A stretch of DNA of 64,000 nucleotides from Deltaproteobacteria bacterium (GTDB lineage: Bacteria > Desulfobacterota > Binatia > HRBIN30 > CADEER01): NCBI GenBank assembly GCA_029262455.1, contig JAJCZJ010000047.1:1-64000 (forward strand). The letters are read 5' to 3'. Made by a program: the position numbers and the translations under genes. Positions 56,345 through 63,677 of this stretch are shown here, one piece after another. Each line of letters starts with the position of its first letter. Positions within the stretch are counted from its first letter, which is position 1. The notes under the pieces were generated by a model. That model was not told the DNA's origin. It made no database searches and saw only the letters and a program-made list of their open reading frames with translations.

Positions 56345-56536
56345 TAGCAGTCCGTTGAAAAACAGGCGCGCAAGCGAAAATGAGGATTTGAGCGTCAGGG
56401 CAAGGCGCGAAACCGGCCTGTCCACCAAAGCCTTGGCGGAGTTGGTAGGCAAAGTCGGGACTATTGTTGAGGATTTCGCAACGCAGCCAAGGTGCTCAAA
56501 GACCATTTGCAGCGCGTGTCCTGCTCAACGGGCTGC
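56345..56536. mobile_element. MITE-like dispersed element, copy 1
   Basis: It begins GCAGTCCGTTGAAAAACAGG and ends CCTGCTCAACGGGCTGC, which are imperfect inverted repeats (GCAG-Y-CCGTTGA). The interior contains GTCCACCAAAGCCTTGGCGG and TTGAGGATTTCGCAACGC, both found in the second copy at 61616-61876 in the same orientation and order (interior roughly 75-80 percent alike by eye). At 192 bases with no transposase, it looks like a non-autonomous element. Target duplication was not resolved. Confidence 0.75.
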
Positions 56537-56716
56537 AAGGGGTGGCTCAACCGCTCGCTGCCGGTCGCGGGCAGGCGACAGACTGCCGCGCATCACGGCG
56601 TCCCACCATACCGCCAATCCGGCAAAACTCGCCCCACCAACCACCGCGACCCAGAGAACAGTTCCAAATATAACGCAGTTTGAAACTAATCCGATCATTC
56701 CTGCTGTATCGATCAT
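56525..56716 (-). CDS. Possible 63-aa small membrane protein
   Basis: ATG 56716 is preceded by a fair ribosome site (GGAGAGTGGTG) and opens a frame MIDTAGMIGLVSNCVIFGTV continuing through AVVGGASFAGLAVWW (one or two membrane passes) to a TGA at 56525. The last residues run into the right end of the MITE-like element, so the gene may have been shortened by insertion. No family recognised; it may be noise. Confidence 0.3.
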   Translation of the reverse strand: MIDTAGMIGLVSNCVIFGTVLWVAVVGGASFAGLAVWWDAVMRGSLSPARDRQRAVEPPLAAR

Positions 56717-56929
56717 CACCACTCTCCCATGCACCTACTACGCAACCCACGTGCCAAAGGTTCACGCGCAATCGAACATTATTTCGCAGGGCGAATCGCA
56801 GCTGTCGTGCAAACCGGAGTTAGCGTCGGCTGTAAACCATCCCGCGACAGGATCGGGCTCCCACTCGGAATCGTACAATATTCCCGTCCGAGGAAAACTC
56901 GCCAGGCCTCATGACTTCACCGAATCAGC

Positions 56930-57619
56930 CTATCGAGTGTTGGCGTACATCGCTTTCAGTCGCTCAGGAGAAACTCCGCAGAAGTAGAGAACCCGCATCG
57001 TCCACATCAACAGGATGGTCCGAATCACTCCATCCTTCTTCCATCGTCGAGACGAGCTGGTGACCCGCTCCCACAGGCATGCGATTTCGCCGCGCTTCTT
57101 CAGATCGATCGTGAACTGAAGATCCTCCATGAGGGGCATCTCCCTGTAGCCGCCCATCTCGGCAAAGACTTTCCGGCGTACGAACACGGCCTGGTCACCC
57201 GTTGCGATCTTGGACATTCGCGACCGCAACGAGATCAGTCGCGCCGTCAGCCAAATCAGCGGCGAGCTCGGCACCAGGTCGATATCAAAACGACCGCCAA
57301 CCACCGCAGGATTCTTCAGCGCCAAGTCGATCGCTCCACTGAAACCAGTGGGCACTCGGGTATCGGCGTGAAGAAACAACAACGTGTCCCCGGTCGCCAC
57401 GATCGCTCCGGCATTCATCTGCACCGAACGGCCACGCACCGACGATAAGACTCGATCCGCGACCTCTGACGCGATCGACTGCGTACCGTCTCTACTGCCG
57501 CCGTCGACCACGATCACTTCGACGGCGACCTCCTCGTGCCCCACGTCGCGACACGACCCAACCGTAGCGGCGATGTTCTCGGCTTCATCGAGTGCCGGAA
57601 TGATGACCGAAATCTTCAC
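56930..57619 (-). CDS. Family 2 glycosyltransferase (TIGR04283-like)
   Basis: GT-A fold glycosyltransferase of 229 aa. The start ISVIIPALDEAENIAATV, DGGSRDGTQSIA (nucleotide-sugar binding), TLLFLHADTRVP (DxD-like) and GDQAVFVRRKVFAEMGGYREMPLMEDLQFTIDLKKRG (in parts) match the TIGR04283 group, often found near arsenosugar or lipid-related genes. A C-terminal helix IRTILLMWTMRVLYFCGVS may associate with the membrane. GTG start 57619. The acceptor is unknown. DUF547 gene upstream on the same strand is 28 bases away. Confidence 0.9.
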   Translation of the reverse strand: MKISVIIPALDEAENIAATVGSCRDVGHEEVAVEVIVVDGGSRDGTQSIASEVADRVLSSVRGRSVQMNAGAIVATGDTLLFLHADTRVPTGFSGAIDLALKNPAVVGGRFDIDLVPSSPLIWLTARLISLRSRMSKIATGDQAVFVRRKVFAEMGGYREMPLMEDLQFTIDLKKRGEIACLWERVTSSSRRWKKDGVIRTILLMWTMRVLYFCGVSPERLKAMYANTR

Positions 57620-57647
57620 CGGTCAGAGGCGGAGTACCAAATCGCTG

Positions 57648-58412
57648 CTAGGGGCGCTGGCCGGGTTGGGCATTCATCGTCCAGTCGTATTCGAGGTACT
57701 CGATCCGCGGTGAGTCAGCGACTTTGCGGTACCCCCCGATGTAGGCAGCGACTGAACCCGCCGCCTTCGCGAAGTCTTCTTCAAACCATTCGAAGATTCT
57801 GGAGATCCGGAGAACACCATCCTCGTCAAAGCGATTGCGCTTGGGATCACCGAGAAAGTCTTTGGCCTGGTCGTCGAGCTGCTCAGACAACTTATTCCCG
57901 CTATAAGCTTCGCGGCGCAGCACCGGGCAACTGGTGGACGCACAAACCAAGGCAAAGTGGATCCGCGGTTCCTCGAACTCGGCACGCAGAACCTCGTGCT
58001 CGATCTGTGTGAGTGTCCGGTCCTTCCCAGCAACGCGAAACTCGTACCAGGAAAAGAAACGTTTCCGCGCGATCACACCCTCCGCACTGTAGCCCTGCAG
58101 GATGCCGTTGATCGCGTGGGCGTTGTACGCGTTGATCCAGAATGCGATTCGGTCGGCATCGCCCAACGACGCGGGATCGACTTCCGCCAGAGCGGACAGA
58201 TACTGCTGCAGCGCCGGCCCAGAGTTCAATTGCAATGTCTTGTAGGCCACCCGGCCATTCGCGTCGACATGCGTTCGTACGATCGCATCGAACAGCTCGT
58301 GCGAAATCTCGGCGGCTTCACTTCGTGCCACACTCAGGAGAAGAAGTGCAGCAACCAGGGACAACAAGAATCGAAGACTCGTGCGTTGTGGCATTTCGGA
58401 ATAGTAGCGCAT
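57648..58412 (-). CDS. DUF547 family exported protein
   Basis: Exported protein of 254 aa with signal peptide (FLLSLVAALLLLSVARSEAA). The DUF547 core is clear: ADRIAFWINAYNAHAINGIL, RIHFALVCASTSCPVLRREAYSG with the conserved SCP, and LDDQAKDFLGDPKRN. The family shows resemblance to thiol-protease-like folds but its function is unknown. The alternative ATG at 58394 (MPQRTSLRF) also leaves the signal peptide intact. It probably forms a two-gene unit with the glycosyltransferase. Confidence 0.92.
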   Translation of the reverse strand: MRYYSEMPQRTSLRFLLSLVAALLLLSVARSEAAEISHELFDAIVRTHVDANGRVAYKTLQLNSGPALQQYLSALAEVDPASLGDADRIAFWINAYNAHAINGILQGYSAEGVIARKRFFSWYEFRVAGKDRTLTQIEHEVLRAEFEEPRIHFALVCASTSCPVLRREAYSGNKLSEQLDDQAKDFLGDPKRNRFDEDGVLRISRIFEWFEEDFAKAAGSVAAYIGGYRKVADSPRIEYLEYDWTMNAQPGQRP

Positions 58413-58516
58413 GATTGTTCACCTCGTCGACACAGTCCTCTCTCAACCACAGAGAGCCGTCATTCGTTCCATCGCACTCGCTTGACCTGGGTCCCGGGCC
58501 ACATACATTGCCCACC

Positions 58517-59317
58517 ATGAACGAGCCGACGCGCTACGTAGAATCAGGCGATGCCAAGATCTTCATGAGACAAGACGGCGAGGGTCCGCCGCTGGTGCTG
58601 ACCCACGGCCTCGGCGATGATCACGCATTCTGGGATCCGTGCATCGAGTTCTTGTCGAAGCATCACACAATCATTCGCTGGGATGTGCGCGGCTTCGGTC
58701 AGAGCTCGAAGCCACCAGGCCCATATGATTTGACGATGTACGCGGCTGACTTGCGCGCCGTCCTCGACGCGCTCGAGGTTGAAAGGGTCCACCTCGCGGG
58801 CTTGTCGATGGGTGGGGTCATCGCGCAAAAATTTCTCCTCGAATCCCCCGAGAGACTCAAATCGACAACCCTGGTCAGCACATCGAGCGAAATCTCTGAA
58901 AAGGCCACGGCGAACTGGCGCCGGCTCGCCGACCGGGTCGAATCCCGCGGCTTCGGCCGCATCGACGCCTCCCGCTCATTTGCTGAGGGCTTTGCCAAAG
59001 CGCACCCAGAGATCGTTGATGCCGCCGGCGCTCAAACCGCTAGCAACGATCCGGCGGGCTACGCCGCCGGGGCCCGGGCCGTGAGCGACTACCACTTGAC
59101 TGCCGACCTGGCGGCGGTGCGGACGCCGACTCTGATCATCCAGGGACTTGCCGATCAGCACACTCCGCCGGGCGGCTCCGTCAAGCTGAGCCGCGCGATT
59201 CCTCGCTCGCGGCTGCTGATGATTCCGGAGGCGGGACACAGCCTGCCGGTGGAGCAGCCTGTGCTCTTCACCTCGGCCCTGCTGGCGTTCACCGGTGCGA
59301 TCGAGGCCCTGGAATAG
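58517..59317 (+). CDS. Alpha/beta hydrolase
   Basis: Hydrolase of 266 aa. Oxyanion-region HG in VLTHGLGDDHAFWD, nucleophile elbow G-L-S97-M-G-G, acid in IIQGLADQHTPPGG and catalytic His in IPEAGHSLPVEQP form a full triad. It resembles 3-oxoadipate enol-lactonase-like hydrolases, but the substrate cannot be fixed. The start is ATG 58517 (MNEPTRYVESGDAK); the frame upstream lacks family sequence. No signal peptide. Confidence 0.9.
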   Translation: MNEPTRYVESGDAKIFMRQDGEGPPLVLTHGLGDDHAFWDPCIEFLSKHHTIIRWDVRGFGQSSKPPGPYDLTMYAADLRAVLDALEVERVHLAGLSMGGVIAQKFLLESPERLKSTTLVSTSSEISEKATANWRRLADRVESRGFGRIDASRSFAEGFAKAHPEIVDAAGAQTASNDPAGYAAGARAVSDYHLTADLAAVRTPTLIIQGLADQHTPPGGSVKLSRAIPRSRLLMIPEAGHSLPVEQPVLFTSALLAFTGAIEALE

Positions 59318-59362
59318 TACGGATTGCGGGGCCACCCCCGCGCTGCTAGCCTCATTCCCTGT

Positions 59363-59998
59363 ATGGTATTGCGCTCTCTAGCCACGGTCGCGGTCGTCGC
59401 AGCAACCTTGTTCATCTGTGTCACGGTATCCTCAGCCGAGGACCCTAGTGCCGCCACACTGGCCCTCGATGCACAGTCGACCCTCGACCTGGCCGAGGAA
59501 GAGAAGGACCAGAGAGCCAAGCTAGCCAGATATCGAGAGGCTCGCGAGATAGGCCTGGAGGCGATCGATCTCGACAAGGGCAACGCCGACGCGCACTTCG
59601 TCGTTTTTGCAACCGAGGGACGGATCGCTCTTTTGGAAGGTACGATCCCAAACCCGGTGAACCTCTACAACGCCCAAAAGCGGCTCAATCACGTGCTCGA
59701 GCTAGACCCGGATCATTCGCACGGACTGGCGGCCAAAGGTGGTCTTTATCGCCAACTGCCGTGGGCATTGGGAGGCGATCTCAAGAAGGCTGAGAGCTAT
59801 CTCAAACGTGCGATCGCTATCAACCCAAACGCCATTGGCGCGCGAATTGAACTCGCCGCCACCTATCGCGATATGGGCAAGACTGACGGCTGCGTTCCGC
59901 TCCTCGACCAAGCAGTCGCCATCGCGAAACAAGAGGGTCGCCCGTCGCGCGTCGAAGAGGCCGAGAGGCTCCGCTCCGAGATTCTTGCCAGTCGTTAA
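59363..59998 (+). CDS. Exported TPR-repeat protein
   Basis: Protein of 211 aa with signal peptide (SLATVAVVAATLFICVTVSSA). Helical repeats fit TPR: YREAREIGLEAIDLDKGNADAHF, AQKRLNHVLELDPDHSHGLAAKGGLY, AESYLKRAIAINPNAIGARIELAATYRDMG. A periplasmic scaffold role is inferred. The ATG at 59363 is chosen as the one before the signal peptide. It follows the hydrolase by 45 bases. Confidence 0.85.
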   Translation: MVLRSLATVAVVAATLFICVTVSSAEDPSAATLALDAQSTLDLAEEEKDQRAKLARYREAREIGLEAIDLDKGNADAHFVVFATEGRIALLEGTIPNPVNLYNAQKRLNHVLELDPDHSHGLAAKGGLYRQLPWALGGDLKKAESYLKRAIAINPNAIGARIELAATYRDMGKTDGCVPLLDQAVAIAKQEGRPSRVEEAERLRSEILASR

Positions 59999-60006
59999 AT
60001 CGAATT

Positions 60007-60348
60007 CTATTTGGATAAGGTCTCGAGAAACTCGACCATCTCAGCGGCCTGTTGGCTGTCGAGCTTCGAGGAGAACGGAACCATCGCCGTCCCCGGCTTT
60101 CCGTTTAAGATCACGTCGGCCAGTTTGCCACGGTCTGCCGTGCCCCAGTAGGCCGCACGCGAAAAGCTCGTCGGCGGCGGTTTGACCATCGAGGCGGCCG
60201 GACCATTGCCATCTCCGGCGGCGCCGTGACAAAACGCGCATTGCTCGGCGTAAAAACTCTTCGGCGACACCTCACCTGCGCTCGGAGAAGCAATCACCGC
60301 CAACATCCCTGCTACCAACAACCAGGGCGCGGCAACGCACCTACTCAT
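60007..60348 (-). CDS. Small c-type cytochrome
   Basis: Exported monohaem cytochrome of 113 aa. Signal peptide (VAGMLAVIASPSAG), heme attachment C37-A-F-C40-H41 followed by GAAGDGNGP, and a likely sixth-ligand methionine in NGKPGTAMVPF are typical of class I cytochromes (cytochrome_CBB3-like). It overlaps the apt 3' end by eight bases, an unusual partner for a salvage enzyme. Confidence 0.93.
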   Translation of the reverse strand: MSRCVAAPWLLVAGMLAVIASPSAGEVSPKSFYAEQCAFCHGAAGDGNGPAASMVKPPPTSFSRAAYWGTADRGKLADVILNGKPGTAMVPFSSKLDSQQAAEMVEFLETLSK

Positions 60349-60853
60349 AGTTCACCAGAGAGTGCACCGGACAGTCCACGAGTTTCGCGCGGCCGCCAAG
60401 AAAGCCTAGCTCGATGATGAAAGCACATGCGACGACCTCGCCGCCGAGCTTGCGTACCAACTGGACGGCGGCACCGGCGGTCCCGCCAGTCGCCAACAGA
60501 TCATCGAGCACCAATACACGGCAAGGGTGCCCGAAAGCGTCGGAATGAATTTCCAGCTTGTCACTTCCGTACTCGAGATCGTACTCGGCAACGTACGTGT
60601 CAGAAGGCAGCTTCCCCGGCTTGCGCACCAAAGCAAGCCCAACACCGAGGGCGTACGCCACCGCGGCGCCAACGATAAACCCTCGCGACTCGATCCCCAA
60701 CACAATGTCGACCTTGCCGCGATACTCCGCCGCGAAGTCATCGATGATCTGCTTGAGAGCCTCCGCGTGCGCCAGCATTGGAGTAATGTCTTTGAAAATG
60801 ATTCCCGGCTTCGGGAAGTCGGGAATGTCTCGAATGTGCTCGCGTAGGTCCAT
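60341..60853 (-). CDS. apt: Adenine phosphoribosyltransferase
   Basis: Purine salvage enzyme of 170 aa making AMP from adenine and PRPP. IRDIPDFPKPGIIFKDITPML at the N-terminus, SRGFIVGAAVAYALGVGLALVRKPGKLP, the catalytic loop region YDLEYGSDKLEIHSDAF and PRPP motif VLVLDDLLATGGTAGAA are all intact. ATG 60853 has a GAGGAG ribosome site. It follows the LysM/M23 gene by 94 bases. Confidence 0.97.
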   Translation of the reverse strand: MDLREHIRDIPDFPKPGIIFKDITPMLAHAEALKQIIDDFAAEYRGKVDIVLGIESRGFIVGAAVAYALGVGLALVRKPGKLPSDTYVAEYDLEYGSDKLEIHSDAFGHPCRVLVLDDLLATGGTAGAAVQLVRKLGGEVVACAFIIELGFLGGRAKLVDCPVHSLVNYE

Positions 60854-60947
60854 CGGGGCTCCTCAGGTAGATGTTCAAGGTCGCTACGTTACGCATTTGC
60901 GGGCACCGCTTCAACGCCGCGCGCGCTTGGCGACAACGCCTTTTCTT

Positions 60948-61615
60948 TCAAGAGTTCGGCGCCAAGAACAACATCGGGTCACGGGCGACGTTGTCGTAGC
61001 GGACCTCAAAATGGAGATTCGGCCCAGTCGCGCGGCCGGTCTTGCCAACCCCTGCGATCCGTTGACCGCGCCGCACCCATTGCCCCTTTCCCACAAAGTG
61101 GCGGCTGTTGTGGGCGTACACCGTCGAGTACCCCGAAGAGTGCCTCAGGATAATGACCCTTCCATAGCCTCGGAGCCTTCCATCGTAGATGACTTCGCCA
61201 CCCGCCGCTGCATGCACCGCCACCCCAACCGCGGCCGCGATGTCAATCCCGTCGTGGAATCGTTTGCCACGCGGGCCAAAAACAGACGTCACGACACCGC
61301 CGCGCAACGGCCAGACGAGGCTCGGCGCATCGGGAGGGCGGCGCCGCGACGTCGAGCGCCGCGCCGCCGAACGACGCGAGGGCGCCGGCGCGAGAGGCCA
61401 ATCGATGACCTCGTCCGCGCCCGGGATGAGGAGTTTCTGCCCAGCAAAAATTCGCGAAGGATCGTCTAGGTCGTTTACGTGGGCGATGCTCCGATACGAT
61501 ACTCCGTACGCCTTCCCGATCACGGAGAGCGTCTCTCCGGGCCTCACGCGATGGTAAACCCCGCCCGCTCCGCATCCGCTTCCGAGAAGCAGAGCGACGA
61601 CAACCAGTCGCCTAA
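60948..61615 (-). CDS. LysM/M23 peptidase (NlpD-like) lipoprotein, start codon not found
   Basis: The recognisable product starts at VRRLVVVALLLGSGC (a lipoprotein-like signal), then a LysM domain (YHRVRPGETLSVIGKAYGVSYRSIAHVN), a basic Ser/Arg linker, and an M23 domain (VFGPRGKRFHDGIDIA, GRVIILRHSSGYSTVYAHNS, GPNLHFEVR) with H..D and HxH metal ligands. Order surE-pcm-this gene is that of surE-pcm-nlpD. No ATG, GTG or TTG precedes the signal sequence in frame until beyond the MITE-like copy at 61616-61876; the open frame runs on to GTG/ATG codons near 61900. The native start was probably lost to the element, so the gene may be poorly expressed or start at a rare codon. Confidence 0.8.
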
Positions 61616-61876
61616 CCGTCTGTTGAAAAACCGGCGAGCGTACTAAAACAGCTATTTTAGCCCATCCGGAGTTCGGCCACGTACGCCCCTTGCGGGCATC
61701 GATGGACTCGCTCTGCCTGTCGCCGACACTCCAATGGCAGGTCGGCAACCCCGCCCGTCCACCAAAGCCTTGGCGGAGGTGGGAGGAAAACCCAAAGCAT
61801 TGATTGAGGATTCGCCAACGCCGCAGTGGCGCGAAAAGACCATTGGCAGCGCCTGTCCTGTTTTCCAATGGGCTAC
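61616..61876. mobile_element. MITE-like dispersed element, copy 2, at the 5' end of the NlpD-like gene
   Basis: Left end CGTCTGTTGAAAAACCGGCG and right end CCTGTTTTCCAATGGGCTAC are imperfect inverted repeats of about 20 bases. The right half shares GTCCACCAAAGCCTTGGCGG, TTGAGGATT, CGCCAACGC and AAGACCATTGGCAGCGC-type blocks with copy 1. About 70 bases longer than copy 1 in its left half. It abuts residue 1-3 of the neighbouring signal peptide. Confidence 0.75.
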
Positions 61877-61945
61877 GAACCCGACCGATGCTCCACACCA
61901 CAACACCACCCCTCACGCGTCCCTCAACGCCAGGTGACTGCTAAT

Positions 61946-62581
61946 CTACTTCATCCAACCATGTCTGCCAATCAATTTCACGAACCTGCACGCCCCTAAG
62001 TACTCTTCGGTGGGACCGGACGCCGCGCGCACGATCTTCACCAGCTCCTGACTATCCTCGTCCCCCATGGGCAGAACCATGCTGCCGCCGATGCGAAGTT
62101 GTGCATACGGCCCGCGCGGAATCTCCCGCGTCGCGGCCGTTACCAACACCGCATCGTAGGGCGCGGCCCTTTCCCAGCCATCGTTCCCGTCACCACAGAC
62201 AACCGACACGCCGGCATAACCAAGCTTGCGCAACCGGTGCTCCGCTGACTCAGCCAGCTCGCGATGTGACTCGACCGATTGGACGGTCAATCCCATTTCG
62301 GCCAACACTGCCGATTGGTAGCCGGAACCCGTACCGATCTCGAGAACACGCCCACCCGAGATACCAATCGCTTGGCTCATCAGGGCGACGATAAACGGCT
62401 GCGAAATCGTCTGCCCGAGACCGATCGGCAGCGGTTCGTCCGAGTACGCGCTAGTCTGCAGTCGGTGATCGACGAACTCGTGCCTCGGCACCGTCGACAT
62501 CGCCCGAATGACGCACTCGTCGTGAATCCCACGCTCAACCAGAACCTCGACCATGGTGCGACGCTCGGCATCCGCCGTCAT
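61946..62581 (-). CDS. pcm: Protein-L-isoaspartate O-methyltransferase
   Basis: SAM-dependent repair methyltransferase of 211 aa for isoaspartyl residues. PRHEFVDHRLQTSAYSDEPLPIGLGQTISQPFIVALM (in parts) is the family hallmark; motif I VLEIGTGSGYQSAVLAEMG and the C-terminal GGSMVLPMG are present. The start is ATG 62581, which overlaps the surE stop as ATGA; the GTG at 62587 is less likely. The element copy 2 begins within 70 bases after its stop. Confidence 0.95.
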   Translation of the reverse strand: MTADAERRTMVEVLVERGIHDECVIRAMSTVPRHEFVDHRLQTSAYSDEPLPIGLGQTISQPFIVALMSQAIGISGGRVLEIGTGSGYQSAVLAEMGLTVQSVESHRELAESAEHRLRKLGYAGVSVVCGDGNDGWERAAPYDAVLVTAATREIPRGPYAQLRIGGSMVLPMGDEDSQELVKIVRAASGPTEEYLGACRFVKLIGRHGWMK

Positions 62582-63327
62582 GGCCACCTCACGTTCAATT
62601 CACCCAGCCGCGGCAGTGACGCGTAGTTCGTCAGATCGAGATGCAACGGGGTCACCGAGATCAACCCCTCTGCAATCGCAGTGCAGTCACTGCCTTCCGC
62701 TTTCACGAACCCGAGATCGTCACCGCCGATCCAATAGTACTTGCGCCCACGCGGGTCGACTTTTTCGACAATGGCATCGCCGTAGCGCCGCTTTCCTTGG
62801 CACGTGATCGCGTAACCACGCCCTTGCTCGCTCGATGGGTTGGGCACATTCACGTTCAGCAATGTATCTGCCGGGAGCCCCTTATCCAAAACGGATCGCC
62901 CCAGTGTCGCGGCAAACGCCGCCGCCACCGAAAAGTCCTGGTCCTTACCCATCAGCTGCGAAACCGCAATCGACGGGATTCCCAAAAGCGTACCTTCGAT
63001 CGCGGCCGATACCGTCCCAGAGTAGGTAATGTCATCGCCCAGATTACCGCCGTGGTTGATGCCTGAGACGACCAGCGACGGGCGTTCAGGCAGGATCGAG
63101 TTGACTGCGAGAATGATCGAGTCCGTCGGTGTGCCATCGACGGCGAACTGCTGCGTGCCTACCTGCTCGACCCGCAAGGGACGGTGCAGACTGAGTGAAT
63201 GGCTGACGGCGCTCTGCTCACGATCCGGTGCAACCACCCAAACCTCACCAAGCACCTCCAAAGCTTTCGCAAGTGCCTGGATCCCTGCAGCACGGATGCC
63301 GTCGTCATTGGAGACGAGGACGATCAC
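62578..63327 (-). CDS. surE: 5'/3'-nucleotidase SurE
   Basis: Stationary-phase survival phosphatase of 249 aa. VSNDDGIRAAGIQALAKAL carries the metal-binding DD pair, and VVSGINHGGNLGDDITYSGTVSAAIEG is the diagnostic SurE motif. GTG start at 63327. It is coupled to pcm through a four-base overlap, the common surE-pcm arrangement. Confidence 0.97.
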   Translation of the reverse strand: MIVLVSNDDGIRAAGIQALAKALEVLGEVWVVAPDREQSAVSHSLSLHRPLRVEQVGTQQFAVDGTPTDSIILAVNSILPERPSLVVSGINHGGNLGDDITYSGTVSAAIEGTLLGIPSIAVSQLMGKDQDFSVAAAFAATLGRSVLDKGLPADTLLNVNVPNPSSEQGRGYAITCQGKRRYGDAIVEKVDPRGRKYYWIGGDDLGFVKAEGSDCTAIAEGLISVTPLHLDLTNYASLPRLGELNVRWP

Positions 63328-63450
63328 GGTACCTCGTCTACCACCGCCCTAACATACAGGCAACAATTTGTTGCAATCCGCATGTCCGTAAGGGCGAATT
63401 CGCTACCTCTGTTGAGTTTTGTGGCCCGAGCTGGCACTTACCAAATCTCT

Positions 63451-63524
63451 CGGGGCGTGGCGCAGCCTGGTAGCGCACTCGCTTGGGGTGTGAGTGGTCG
63501 GCCGTTCAAATCGGCTCGCCCCGA
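63451..63524 (+). tRNA. tRNA-Pro (anticodon GGG)
   Basis: A complete cloverleaf was folded by hand: acceptor CGGGGCG/CGCCCCG, D-stem GCGC/GCGC with AGCCTGGTA loop, anticodon stem CTCGC/GTGAG (one G-U) with loop TTGGGGT giving anticodon GGG at 63485-63487, and T-stem GGCCG/CGGCT with TTCAAAT loop. The discriminator base is A and CCA is not encoded. Confidence 0.97.
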
Positions 63525-63528
63525 CTGC

Positions 63529-63563
63529 GTAGCGGGGGGATGGCGTTGCTGTCCCCTCGCTAC
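63529..63563 (+). other. Hairpin right after tRNA-Pro
   Basis: GTAGCGGGGGGA and TCCCCTCGCTAC form a 12-bp stem with one G-U pair and an 11-base loop, starting four bases after the tRNA. There is no T-run after it. It may help 3' end formation or processing of the tRNA precursor. Confidence 0.55.
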
Positions 63564-63582
63564 CGACCACAGTACCCACTCA

Positions 63583-63625
63583 GGCGACAATCCCCGGCGT
63601 CAGCCGGGCCACAGAGATTGTCGCC
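63583..63625. other. Two-tier hairpin between tRNA-Pro and metK
   Basis: GGCGACAATC pairs with GATTGTCGCC (10 bp, perfect), enclosing CCCGGC/GCCGGG (6 bp) with a GTCA loop; a 7-base bulge CCACAGA lies only on one side. It is on the metK mRNA 3' side (minus strand) and on the tRNA trailer (plus strand). The one-sided bulge with perfect flanks suggests a structured RNA or a REP-type repeat rather than chance. Confidence 0.55.
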
Positions 63626-63677
63626 GACAGAGTTTCGTTGCTGCAAACTTACAGAGGCTACAGGCAGACTTGCAGAC

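Larger units (their letters stand above)
56193..56929. other. 737-base gap holding a MITE-like element and possibly one small ORF
   Basis: No convincing conserved gene is present. The first 150 bases form the ilvB upstream region. A terminal-inverted-repeat element occupies about 56345-56536. The remainder (56540-56929) contains one possible small membrane protein on the minus strand. The long plus-strand frame at 56355-56987 reads through the element and has no family character. Confidence 0.6.

Noticed and set aside
56355..56987. 210-aa plus-strand frame
   Set aside because: It begins inside the MITE-like element and passes over the 3' end of the glycosyltransferase; peptides such as STKALAELVGK are typical of the repeat, not of a protein.
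61616..61916. Element-encoded N-terminal extension of the LysM/M23 gene as a native domain
   Set aside because: The translated extension contains HLRQGFGGRAG-type repeat peptides and precedes an internal signal sequence, so it is element DNA rather than a genuine protein domain.
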